Shown here in pieces: positions 1 through 9,625 of a stretch of DNA of 64,000 nucleotides (position 1 is its first letter; every line of letters starts with the position of its first letter). The stretch is from Oreohelix idahoensis (lineage: Eukaryota > Mollusca > Gastropoda > Stylommatophora > Oreohelicidae), in contig JAMPIV010021230.1 in NCBI GenBank assembly GCA_024509875.1, forward strand, positions 267,673 to 331,672. The letters run 5' to 3'. The notes under the pieces were generated by a model, which searched no databases, was not told the origin of the DNA, and was given only the letters and a program-made list of their open reading frames with translations. A program made the position numbers and the translations under genes.

Positions 1-842
1 TGCTGGGCCCATTGTTTTGAGTGAAGCCCCCTGAAAAAGGACGTCATGGAAAAGTGATTGGCAAGCTGTTTGTTTTTGGCTGGGGGTGTCGGTAGTCGGG
101 TTTTGTCGTAGAATCTTTCGTTTTACGGTGTTGGTGTCGTAGTTACCCCGTTTTTTAAATTTTACGCGTCATACTTTTTGTGTCTTCGACCTCCGAAATT
201 TTTGAGGGACCTAAAGTCAACGGCCATATTCCGCGGTTTGATTCATGCAAAAGAGGGGCGGAGGCGCTTCCAGGTTAGACACGGAGGGGTATTTTTTTTC
301 AAAAGTTTTTCTGTTAGTACTGTAGGAGGTTAGTGGCGAGAGAGGGAGCAGATTGGTGAGTATAAAAAAAAAGTTCCCTAGCCTGTACATGATGGGGTTT
401 TGAAAATGTAGGAGTTATTTATATTTTTTGGGATGTCTTTTTTTTTTTATTTTTTTATACGGGGCTTTTTTTTTTTTTATGTTTATTTTTTTTGTTTTAG
501 TTTTTTTGTTGATTTTTTTGTTGTTTTTTTTTGGTTTTGGATCTTTTAGTTTGGGAGGGTTTTTTCATATTTTTTGTTTTTGTATGTTCTGTTAGATTTT
601 TTATTTTAGTCTTTGTTTTTTGTTTTTAGACAAGGTTTGTTTTGTTTTGGGGTGGTTGGTGAGGGGCGGGGCGTGGGAGGGGGTGTGTATTGGTGTGTTT
701 TGGGGGGGGTAGGGTTTATTTTGGGACCTGGGAGGAGGTGGGCGTTTCCAGGGGGGGGGGGGTGCGGTGGTTTTTTTGTTATGTGGTGAGGGGTGGGGGT
801 TGGGGTGATTTTTAGGTTGTACATGAATAAAGGTTATATGGT
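1..842. other. T-rich, low-complexity sequence, no gene
   Basis: No convincing coding region is visible. The stretch becomes increasingly T-rich from about 400, with many runs of T8 or more, and then G-rich. Composition drifts smoothly into the G-tract that follows, so the two may share an origin or a sequence-quality problem. Confidence 0.6.
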
Positions 843-1206
843 TTGTTGGGGGGGGGGGCCCAACTTAAGTTGTACACAAACGATTTGGTAGGTGGGGGGA
901 GGGGGGGTTTGGGGGCTGGGGGGGGGGGGGGGGGGGGGGGTTGGGGGGGGGTTTGGGTGAGGGGGTTGGGTGTGGACGAAGGTTGGGTGGGGGGGGGGGG
1001 AGGGGGGAGTTGGGGGGTTGGGAGGGGTCTTGGAGTGGTCGTGGGGGGGGGAAAATGGGGGGTGGGGGGAGGGGTGGTTGTGTTGGTGGTGTAGTGGGTG
1101 GGTGGTGGGGTTGGGGGGGGGGTGGGGGTGGAGGGGGAGTGGGGGGGGGTTGGGTGGGGGGGGGGGCGAGGTGAGGTAGGGGGGGGCCAGAGGTGGGGTG
1201 GGGGGG

Positions 1207-1282
<76 letters not shown>

Positions 1283-1372
1283 GGGGGGGGGGGGGGGGGG
1301 GGGGGTGGGGGTGGGAGGGGGGGGGGGTGGGGGGTGGGGGAGGGGGTGGGGTGGTGGGGGGGGGTGCCAGGA
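843..1372. repeat. G-rich low-complexity tract with long poly-G runs
   Basis: This tract is almost purely G and T on the plus strand, including an uninterrupted G run of roughly 70 bases around 1210-1279. Glycine-rich or proline-rich open frames across it are composition artefacts. Either it is a genuine G-quadruplex-forming tract or it is low-quality consensus; similar shorter tracts occur at 18792-18917 and 56252-56300. Confidence 0.85.
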
Positions 1373-1917
1373 GGTAATATTGTGGTGGTGTTAGGATGTG
1401 TTGTGTGTGTTTTGTGTGTGTGTGAGGAGTGTGTGTGTTTTGTGTGTGTGAAAAAGTTGAAGTTAAAATGTAAGTTTGGAGTGGGAGTTCAACAGGTTAA
1501 GTAGAATTGTGTATAGGTGTTATAGGTTGTGATGTGATGGGGTTAATCCAGGTGATAGTGTGGATTTAATAGGGGTTTGGCCCCACCCCCCCCCCTGTTC
1601 ATGTATTTAGCATTGCGGGGTGGAGAGGTTGGTTGTGGGTATGGATGGGTAGATGTGGGTGTGCCACGTGTTGTTTGGTGGGAGTTGTAGCGTGGCGTTA
1701 AGGAGATGACTTGTGTAAATGGCTTTGGAGGTCCAGTTTCGTGAGTGACACCGGAAGTCCACCATGGGCAGTTTAGCCTATTAATGACGCAGTCACTTCT
1801 GTTGTTTCCCTATCATGCAGTATAGGCCAGTCCAACAAGACAAGGACCTTAATACTGTGTCCAGTAAATGATAGACTTAGAACTAAGAACAGGACAGAGG
1901 GTAGGTTTGGTATTGTA
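1373..1917. other. No gene seen
   Basis: A GT-rich segment with TGTG runs (1395-1450) passes into ordinary sequence. I see no coding motif, RNA gene or terminal repeat. Confidence 0.5.
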
Positions 1918-2006
1918 TTAAAGCCACTCATGTCTGTTGTTTTTCTGTTGTCTAGTGTTCTACTTCTTTATTTCCTACGAGTGCCTGATAACATACCTTT
2001 ATATTT
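1918..2006 (+). repeat. SINE body fragment (family D), copy 1
   Basis: About 85 bases from 'aagccactca' to 'acataccttta' are nearly identical to 28720-28803, where the same segment follows a tRNA-like head with a B-box. Here the head is absent or too diverged to recognise. It is therefore a 5'-truncated SINE copy. Confidence 0.65.
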
Positions 2007-2394
2007 GTTTCATATTAATAATCCGTGGGGTTTATTTTGCTTGGTACTCGCGGTCAAGTCCGACGTGGTCCGCTAACTAGAAAGCCTACTGTCACAGAAC
2101 AGTTTCACGAGTGTGAATGATGATAGTGAGTGGAGTAAGGGTCGCTGATTTTGTCGACACTTGTTTAAGTGTAACTCAAGGATTGAGTTCGTGTCTGACT
2201 TTGTGTCAACATTGTGTGACTTGTGCGTGCGCTGGGAGAAAGCGTTTATTGAATAAAAGTCTGGGGTGATTGATATATTCTGTGTTTGGCAGCCGTGCGG
2301 TAAGCTCGTATTTTGTGAATGTAAATCCATAGATAAGACTATGATAATTATGATGTGATAGGCCTAATCTACTTATTTCTTAATAGCGATGTTT
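2007..2394. other. No gene seen
   Basis: Ordinary AT-rich sequence without recognisable coding or repeat features. Confidence 0.4.
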
Positions 2395-2600
2395 TTCTCG
2401 CCTAGGGGCGTTCCTCATAGCTGGCAGACGCTGGAGCTGGGTTGGCCATGTCCTCAGAAGAGACCCCGATGCCATCACAAGAACAGCTATGCTTTGGATC
2501 CCTGAAGAAAAACGAAGGAGAGGCCGACCAAAAACAACCTGGCGGAGGACTGTGGAGGCTGAGATGCAAAGAATGAACCAGAGTTGGGGCACTGTACTAT
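2395..2600 (+). pseudogene. LINE-A reverse transcriptase C-terminal fragment
   Basis: Plus-strand translation gives the characteristic tail of an APE-type LINE polyprotein: WVGHVLRRDPDAITR, then RGRPKTTWRR, then EMQRMNQSWG. The same tail, on the other strand, ends the longer LINE-A copy at 23665-26046. Only the last ~65 residues of the protein remain, so this is a strongly 5'-truncated insertion, the usual outcome of target-primed reverse transcription. No start or stop context suggests a functional gene. The exact boundaries are uncertain because target duplications were not found. Confidence 0.8.
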
Positions 2601-3819
2601 ATGTTCCTGTGAGAACAGGCTTGCAAGGTGGAAGCACATTTTAACCTTAGGCTATTCTGAGTATCAATGTAAGGTGAGTTTGTTCAATGACCTATATTGG
2701 AATAAACAGGCGAGTAGTGTATTTTCAGAGGAAGAAAAAGCTGTCGATAAATTTATAATGGGGAGTGGTAAATTAGACTGGTAAAAAAGTGATTTATTCT
2801 GGTTGGACAGATCCAAATACTGAGCCTTGGTGTTGCGCGAAACGGATTTCGGCAAAGTTTTACAACCACGCACATAGAGACGTTTGATGTATTATTGATT
2901 GTGCAAATTTAAGTGTATGCCGCAAAAAGGAGCATTCTGTGTTGTACTGACTTCGTGAAATCCGTAGAGCAGTTGTTTGAACCAAACTGTAGTTAATGTT
3001 ATTTTAACCTACAGGAACGTTAGCCGACATTTATTAAAGTTGCTTTAAATGGTATTTCTAAATTGTGTAACAGTCTAATAAATTGCTGCGGCGGGGAACT
3101 GTTCACAGGCGTTCGTTTTTTTTTTTTAAATAGCATGTGTGTTGATAAGGCACGCTACACCCAAATCATCATATATAGATTGTTTTTTAGGAGAATCTTG
3201 AGGTATAGTTTATTGCTTTTGACATACAGAAAGGTAAGTCAACGATCGCATTTGAGCAATCACCTTCCCTTAGCTAAAGCAGACAGAGTTGAATGCACTA
3301 TCTTTTACCTATATTGCAAGTACGATGACCAAAACAGACGAGCCCAATCTTCAGATAGTTCTACGAGGACTCGAGACGCCTATTGGGATAAGCAATCCCT
3401 AAGTCTGACAGGAACTTACCGCTTTTGGGCGATCTTGGGTAGAGTTGGATCAAACCCTATACTGAACGGCATCATTGAGGTAGAAATGGTTTGGGGCTTA
3501 ATCGAGACGTTCTGGCGGCTTAGCCCTTGTTGAAGGAGTGCCAAAAAAACCAGGGATCCTGCTCCAACGTTTTCCAGCTTAATGAGTACCTCCAGAAAGA
3601 ACGAGTATCATGGATGCCAAGATGAATGGCGAGGGACACCTGTCTCTGTGGACAAAAAAAAAAAAGGGATATAATCATCGTAAAACGCAATGTCAGGCAA
3701 GATATTAATAATAACCTGAGATGCGTCGCCTGCAGAGTATTTATCGGGCGTTGTGCCAAGATGAAAAAAATTTCAACCTAAGATGTATATGAAAAGAACT
3801 TTTCAAAAGGCTGAAAAGT
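2601..3819. other. Unassigned sequence upstream of hAT remnant
   Basis: Short open frames occur (one of 156 codons, 3063-3533) but none shows a family motif. Part may be a decayed upstream portion of the hAT transposon whose transposase remnant begins near 3820. I could not recognise it. Confidence 0.4.
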
Positions 3820-4067
3820 TTGTGCTCTATGACAGGTCGCACAACTGGAAAATAAATCTATGATGAAGTGTTAAAATGCGTTTGACAGATAAGTTGCGGT
3901 TGGATTTGGTGGCCATTTGTATTGATAATGCTTCAGCTGTGTGCGGAAAACAGCAGCATCAAGGAAGCAAGGATGGACAGTCTCAGAACAATAATATTCA
4001 ATAATCAAGCAGCGCTGAAGGATCTTGCATGTCCAGCTACGTGAAAGGAAGCTGGTTTGATGGGAAT
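3820..4067 (+). pseudogene. hAT transposase remnant, part 1 (ZBED5/GTF2IRD2-like)
   Basis: Plus-strand translation in shifting frames shows SMTGRTTGK, IYDEVLKCV and LDLVAICIDNASAV. In order, these match the region of ZBED5/GTF2IRD2-type hAT transposases that leads to the second catalytic aspartate (usually W.KLVGICTDGAPAM in the family; here the T is I and the G is N). Several frameshifts and stops are present, so it is dead. The reading breaks at 4067 exactly where the LTR element begins and resumes at 13562 with KYHCIIH, the next conserved block of the same family. Inference: the LTR retrotransposon landed inside this hAT copy. Identity rests on short motifs, so confidence is moderate. Confidence 0.6.
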
Positions 4068-6461
4068 TGTCGTGAAACATTCTAAATCCACATATATAAA
4101 TTAAAAAGTAAATGTAAAGCCTAACGCATTAATTCAATAAAAGGGAAAGAAGAATGATTAAAGACCCGTGCTTTCCAATAGCGTACGCCTGTGTTAATAG
4201 AACGTCATGCTAGTTGAACAAGAAACCCCCTTTTTATGCTCCGTCTGCATAAAACTACACACGTTCGAAAAATACAACTAGTACTGTGTTTCTTAGAAAA
4301 CCTTGAGATACGCAAGCTGCTTAATGACCTAGATTAATACTAGCATTAATTTCATTTTATACACTGCGTAATGAAAAGACAGATGGACTTAGGATGGAGA
4401 GAGAGAGATAGAGGGGGCTGAACGGAGGAACGCATACAACTCTAACACGCGTCTCGCGATATAAAATTAATGCCACCCCCAAGCGTAAGGCATGAAGCAC
4501 TAACTTTTTTTCAAATAGACAGTGACAAAAAAACACTACCAATACGAGGGTTAGGTTTTAAAAACCTGTTTAATGCTTATTAATAAACATGACATTATAC
4601 TGTTTTATGTCTGAAAGCCTGACAGAACAGAAGACACCACATCGTATCGAAGTGAACGGGAGGTAGAAGAAAATGCATATTTGGAACGCAGCCACTTAGC
4701 TCCATAAAATTTATATATTTGGGTTCCTTAGGACTTGCTGACAAAGAATATGTTAAGTGTTACGCAAATAGTCTAGGAATTAACAAATTATAGCCAAAAG
4801 AAAATAGTGAGGTTGTCTGACAGCACCAAATCATTGCTCAGTGGCATGTTTTAAAACCACCATTTTACGGGAAATAGGCCAACAAGTTAAATCCTATTTG
4901 ATTGGCTAGAAGTATATGTAAGGCGAAACACGATTAGTCGGACTGCAAATACTATTTTTGGTTGTTAGGGGAAACGTAGGAAGGGTAAATTTTTTCAAAA
5001 GCTTTTGTAAACATGGTCCTATTGGCTAGACCATTTGATATAGTCAATTAGGAGCGTCTGTTCAGTGCCACATTTTAAAATAAACTTACTAAGAAACAGT
5101 GCGTTGAGATCCAGCTCATATTTTTCTAAATAAAAGCCTGGGACAGAGGCAGATCGAAATTGTGCCATAATTCATCGCCAGTCAACGTATTTGTTTATTA
5201 TTTCCATGAATTGTGGTAAGATTGACATATTTGATATCTTTTAGATGAAAATTGAATGTGAATTGATAATTTATGTCTGTATATGTGTGTGGTTCAGTAG
5301 CAAACATGAGGCAAAGCCTAGATATTGCTCCAACCTGAACAAAACTTGTCGGAGAAAAGTATAACTGCATGGAATTGCCAAATCGTACACTGACACCTAT
5401 CTTATTGACTAGAAGGAACTAATGCTGGAATTGCAGAGGCGTAGTAACCATTAAGGAGAAGAATACTGTGTGAATTTTTACATGAGAAGCTAACAGTTGG
5501 CCTACCGCGCTGAACTCAGTGTTTGTTATGTATTGTGTTTCAGTGTGGAAATAGATTATAAATTAGTTCTGAAGTAGGAGGTACAACCTTCTTGTTTCAG
5601 GGACCGTGGTCCTAACTTATTGAAGCAGCACCTGGTCTGAGTTTTGCTGAATCCAGAGGCTGATAGCTTACTCCTTGGTCCAGATAGCGACCAGTGTTGG
5701 TTCTCAAGTATACGGTGAAGCAAGCGAGCAGAAGAGACTGTTTCCTGCCGCCCTCACAGAAGATAAGATTCTGTGGCCAGAGCAGCTCAATCTTATGTAC
5801 CCCCCTCAAAAATTGACAGTATATTAAATAAAGAGGGACAATTAATTGTTTCAAATGACAGGAACTGTGAACTTTTCCCAATACTATTTCCACCAGAAGC
5901 AAACACTTGAAGTCATGATGACAAACAACCACCTAGCTTGAAAAAGCCAGTATTACCTCATAGTACTACATCACAACTTACACACATATGATAATAATAA
6001 TAATATATGTCAATACAAAGATTCTATCTATAAATTGTGTACATATAACTTGTGATTACATTTGATTGTGATTCCTGGTTCACTTTGTAGTTGAATCAGG
6101 ATATCTAATATTTGAAGGAATTAATACATATATTTTTAAACTTTAAAACTTGACTCATTTAAGATAGTCTTATAAAGTGTATATGTATGTGAGTGTCACA
6201 GTGTTGTAAAGTGTTGTGGATTAAACTAAATTGTTTATCTGTCTGTTGTTGTTGTGACTTACACTTCATCATTTTCATAACCCTAGACATTCAACGTAGT
6301 CATCACAATATTCCAGAATAATTCTGACTGAGGTATAAATGTGGTAGCAAGTAAGGTCATCTGTAATACACTACACTTATTAGATACAGATACCTTCACA
6401 GCTGATCTCAGTCAGTACACTAAGTCCCCTATAAATATTTATATCATCCCACTTTACCACA
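4068..6461 (+). repeat. 5' LTR of Gmr1-like element
   Basis: A direct repeat of 11167-13561, starting TGTCGTGAAAC and ending ACTTTACCACA. The length of about 2.39 kb is unusually long for a gypsy-type LTR. It holds AATAAA-type polyadenylation signals (for example near 4133 and 5127) and a short GA-rich microsatellite near 4398 that differs in length between copies. Two further copies exist: a solo LTR (13849-16275) and an inverted LTR (61496-63950). Confidence 0.95.
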
Positions 6462-6466
6462 TATAT

Positions 6467-6492
6467 TGGGGTCTCGCTCCGGGATTTGAACC
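6467..6492 (+). promoter_or_regulatory. Primer-binding site, probable tRNA-Pro
   Basis: Five bases after the 5' LTR lies TGGGGTCTCGCTCCGGGATT followed by TGAACC. This reads as the complement of a tRNA 3' CCA end, acceptor stem and T-arm. It best resembles animal tRNA-Pro, with a small mismatch/indel in the acceptor stem. The match is much longer than the usual ~18 nt and runs into the T-loop. Confidence 0.7.
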
Positions 6493-6664
6493 TTCCCTAT
6501 TATATATATTGGGAGTAATTCACTTCAGGGAATAATAAAAATTAAAAGGTATCCTGGGTGTGAAAATAAATAAGGTTGAGCTCTCAGTGCTGTGGTTGTC
6601 CTTAGATAATTAGTCATAGATAAAATTGTTTGGTTAAATATTTTTTACATTTACCTGTTAGAAA

Positions 6665-7970
6665 ATGGCGGCCCTGGCCAAATTTCGATCTGATGCTGTG
6701 CAGACTGCTAAAGAGTTAGGAATGGACGGGCAAGCTATGATTGTTCATGTCACTACTGAATGTGACAAATATATTGAACGAAAGATTAGAAAAAGAAGCT
6801 GAAAGATTAGAAAGAAAGGCTAAGAAGAAAGTTAGAGGCTGAGGCTGAAATTAAGAGGTTGCAGATTGAGGCTGACAAAGAGGCTAAAGCATTGGAGGCA
6901 GATAGGGAGATTCAAAAGGCTCCAATGAAGAGAAGAAGAAAGGGAAGAAAGCAGAAAGCAGAAGAGCAAGGAAAGAAGATTGCTGCAGAGAGGGAAGCAG
7001 AAAAGGAGGAGAATAGATTTTAAAGGGAGCACGAGTTACGACTAAGGGAGTTGGAATTTGAAGGCCATGCTCCTGAAAATGGTGCCAGTCCCTTTACCTC
7101 CGATGCTACTGCTAGTCAGGGAGCCTCAACCTCAGCTATGAACTTTCATTTAGATCATTTTGTTGAGAAAGACGATGATATCGAGAGCTATCTAAATAGA
7201 TATGAACTATTAGCTACCACGTATGGGTTAGAGAGAGAAAGGTGGAGCTTAAAGTTATCTCAAGGACTTCGTGGTGCAGCTTATGAAGTTTTTGCCAAAA
7301 TGAGCAGAGATGATCAAGAAAATTATGACATGCTAAAGCAGGCTCTTTTGTTAAGATATGAAAAGAATGGTGAATTTTATAGGAAAAAATTTAGGAATGC
7401 TAAACTACTGTCAGGTGAAACCTATCACCAGTTCTCTGCACGGTTAGAGACATACTTGGAGAAATGGACTTCTCTGGGAAAACCCAAGATCTTAAGGAAA
7501 TGATCCTTATAGAACAATTAAGAGAGTCCATGGCTCCAGACCTGAGAAAGTTTCTCATGGAACAAGGTGCAGAGAGACTGGGTGAGTTACTAAATGTAGC
7601 TGAAAGGTATCAAGCAGCTCAGGCAGAGGTATCAGGTAATAAAAAGAAACAGGTAGATAATTTTAAGGCACCACAGAACTTTAATAAATTTGATCCTAGA
7701 GATCATAACAAAGGTAAGCACCAGTTTGATAGGCCACGGTATGACAATAAAAATAAAACCCCACAATTCGATGAAAGGAAATTTGATGAAAGAAAATCTT
7801 TCAACCAAGGAAGGAGGTGGTGTAAAAATTGTAAGATGAACAATCATGACACTGACCATTGTAGAAGGAAACCTCCTCATTGTGCTGCTATGACATCTGG
7901 AAAGAAGGAAAAAAGGTCAAACCTGCGGAACTACAGGAACCATACCACCCCCCAGTGTGTGAAGATGTAA
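6665..7970 (+). pseudogene. gag: gag, Gmr1-like, SCAN-related, frameshifted
   Basis: The structural protein of the retrotransposon. The likely start is ATG 6665 (MAALAKFRSDAVQ...). Residues from about 6800 to 7040 encode a charged coiled coil rich in E, K and A in changing frames. From 7051 the frame reads a Gag core with IESYLNRYELLA, YHQFSARLETYLEKW and, after a one-base shift near 7490, EMILIEQLRESMAPDLR. The pattern of the last two blocks resembles SCAN domains, which published work derives from Gmr1-like Gag. A zinc knuckle CKNCKMNNHDTDHC (C-x2-C-x4-H-x4-C) lies at about 7829-7863. At least two frameshifts break the ORF. Some may be sequence errors at homopolymers (the 7490 shift is in GGGAAAACCC). 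It overlaps the pol frame by about 90 bases. Confidence 0.85.
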
Positions 7971-9625
7971 TCTGTAATGGTGCCACCATACGGTGCTTAT
8001 ATGATACAGGTCTAGATTATGATTCCGTTGTGAGTTCTCACCTGGTGCAGGCAGATCAATACACCACAGAAACAGTGGAGATTCAAACTGCAACCAAGGA
8101 TGTAGCTACCATGACACTTCCCGTCGCCCGGATAAAGGTGAAAACGCGATATGTGGAAGGAATCATAAAAGCAGCAGTGATAAATGAGCCAATCTACCCT
8201 CTGATATTGGGGTGTAGATATGTCTTCTTGGGGAATCCCAAGAGACCTGTGATATTGGCAACAGTGCAGACCAGATCACAGTCTAAAAAGGAGGAGGATA
8301 ATCCAATAAATACTCATCCAGATGAGATGAGGAAGGCACAGGCGGAGGACAAAACACTCAAGCCGTGTTTCAAGAAGTTGCCCAAATCTCATACACCTCC
8401 AGGCAAGGGAGAATTTTATATGAAGAACAAGCTGATTTATAGGAAGGCTGGATCTGAATCCAATGGTCACGGACAGCTGGTTCTTCCCACTTCATATAGG
8501 ACTAAAGTGTTGGAACTAGGGCATGCGATTCCCTTCAGTGGTCATATGGGGATCAGCGCAACAGGACAGCGTATAGCTTGTCACTATTTCTGGCCAGGGA
8601 TAACTGAAGATATCAAACGATATGTAAAATCCTGTCCAGAGTGCCAACGAGTAGCACCTAAGCATTGGACTGCACCAGCAACTCTGGGGGAAATGCCCAT
8701 AGTGGGAACACCCTTTGAGAGAGTTGCCGTGGATCTTGTGGGACCTCTCACTCGAACTAAGAGAAGGAACAGCTACATTCTGACTCTGGTGGACACTTGT
8801 TCTATGTGGGGAGAGGCGGTAGCCCTGTCATCGATTGACTCTAAGCATGTGGCAGAGGCATTACTCACAATTTTCACAAGGTTAGGCTTTCCCAATCAAA
8901 TCTTGACTGATAATGGCTCTCAGTTCAAGGGGAAACTAACAGAAGAAGTTTTCAGGATCTTCCAGGCCAAACACTTCCATTGTAGTGTGTACCATCCCCA
9001 AGGGAACGGCCAAGTGGAAAGATTTAATGGCACGTTGATGTCGATCCTGAGAAAGTTGGCACACGAAAAACCAGATACATGGGACCAGTACCTTCACGCC
9101 GCCCTCTTTGCTTATCGGGAGGTACCCCATAGTTCAACCGGTATGGCCCCGGCAACATTATTATTTGGAAGGCCAATAAAAGGTCCACTCGAAGCGCTGT
9201 TAAGAACGTGGACTGATGAAAAGGCAGAGGAAAATATTACATCCTCATACCAATATGTGAATGAGCTGACCACTCGTTTAAAAACTGGCTGGAAACTTGC
9301 CAATGAAAATTTGAGACAAGCCAGGAAGAAACATGCTGCCTATTATAACAGGAAAGCTAAAGACAGAGATTTGGCTGTGGGAGAGAAGGTACTGCTTCTT
9401 CTACCCGGTAGTCAGAATAAGTTACAAATTGGATGGCAAGGTCCATATACAGTTCTAGAGAAGGTGTCTAGAACCAATTATAAGATAGATAAGAAGGGGA
9501 AAGAAAAAAATCTATCATGTGAATCTCCTGAAGAAATATTTGGAAAGAGAAAATCAGGAAGAGACACACTTGTTGACCTTGTCCATTGCAATGGAGATGA
9601 AAAAGGAACCACTTTCATCATTTGA
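7880..9625 (+). CDS. pol: pol part 1: protease and integrase
   Basis: Protease comes first: the YDTG active site (about 7998-8009) and the PLILGCRYVF flap/ILG motif (about 8201-8230). Integrase follows. Its zinc domain has H-x6-H (HAIPFSGH) and CPEC near 8520-8645. The catalytic core carries D in VAVDLVGPL, D in TDNGSQF and E in GQVERFNGTL (about 8725-9030), the D,D-35-E triad. A GPY/F-like chromatin-binding tail (IGWQGPYTVLEKV) follows near 9428. Frame is open throughout. At an A7 run (9504-9510) the homologous reading passes into the +1 frame, which carries HVNLLKKYLE and then RT; codons after that in this frame are out of phase. Integrase before RT is the diagnostic Gmr1 arrangement. All triad residues are intact. 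Confidence 0.92.
   Translation: MCCYDIWKEGKKVKPAELQEPYHPPVCEDVICNGATIRCLYDTGLDYDSVVSSHLVQADQYTTETVEIQTATKDVATMTLPVARIKVKTRYVEGIIKAAVINEPIYPLILGCRYVFLGNPKRPVILATVQTRSQSKKEEDNPINTHPDEMRKAQAEDKTLKPCFKKLPKSHTPPGKGEFYMKNKLIYRKAGSESNGHGQLVLPTSYRTKVLELGHAIPFSGHMGISATGQRIACHYFWPGITEDIKRYVKSCPECQRVAPKHWTAPATLGEMPIVGTPFERVAVDLVGPLTRTKRRNSYILTLVDTCSMWGEAVALSSIDSKHVAEALLTIFTRLGFPNQILTDNGSQFKGKLTEEVFRIFQAKHFHCSVYHPQGNGQVERFNGTLMSILRKLAHEKPDTWDQYLHAALFAYREVPHSSTGMAPATLLFGRPIKGPLEALLRTWTDEKAEENITSSYQYVNELTTRLKTGWKLANENLRQARKKHAAYYNRKAKDRDLAVGEKVLLLLPGSQNKLQIGWQGPYTVLEKVSRTNYKIDKKGKEKNLSCESPEEIFGKRKSGRDTLVDLVHCNGDEKGTTFII

Noticed and set aside
843..1504. Glycine-rich open frames
   Set aside because: They are translations of near-pure G sequence in every plus frame; no start context, no family, composition only.
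3063..3533. 156-codon plus-strand ORF
   Set aside because: No recognisable domain; composition like surrounding non-coding sequence; length compatible with chance.
5182..5932. Conserved minus-strand ORFs in both LTRs (62 and 106 codons)
   Set aside because: They are conserved because the LTRs are near-identical copies; in the diverged solo LTR the frames are not maintained, so no evidence for a gene.
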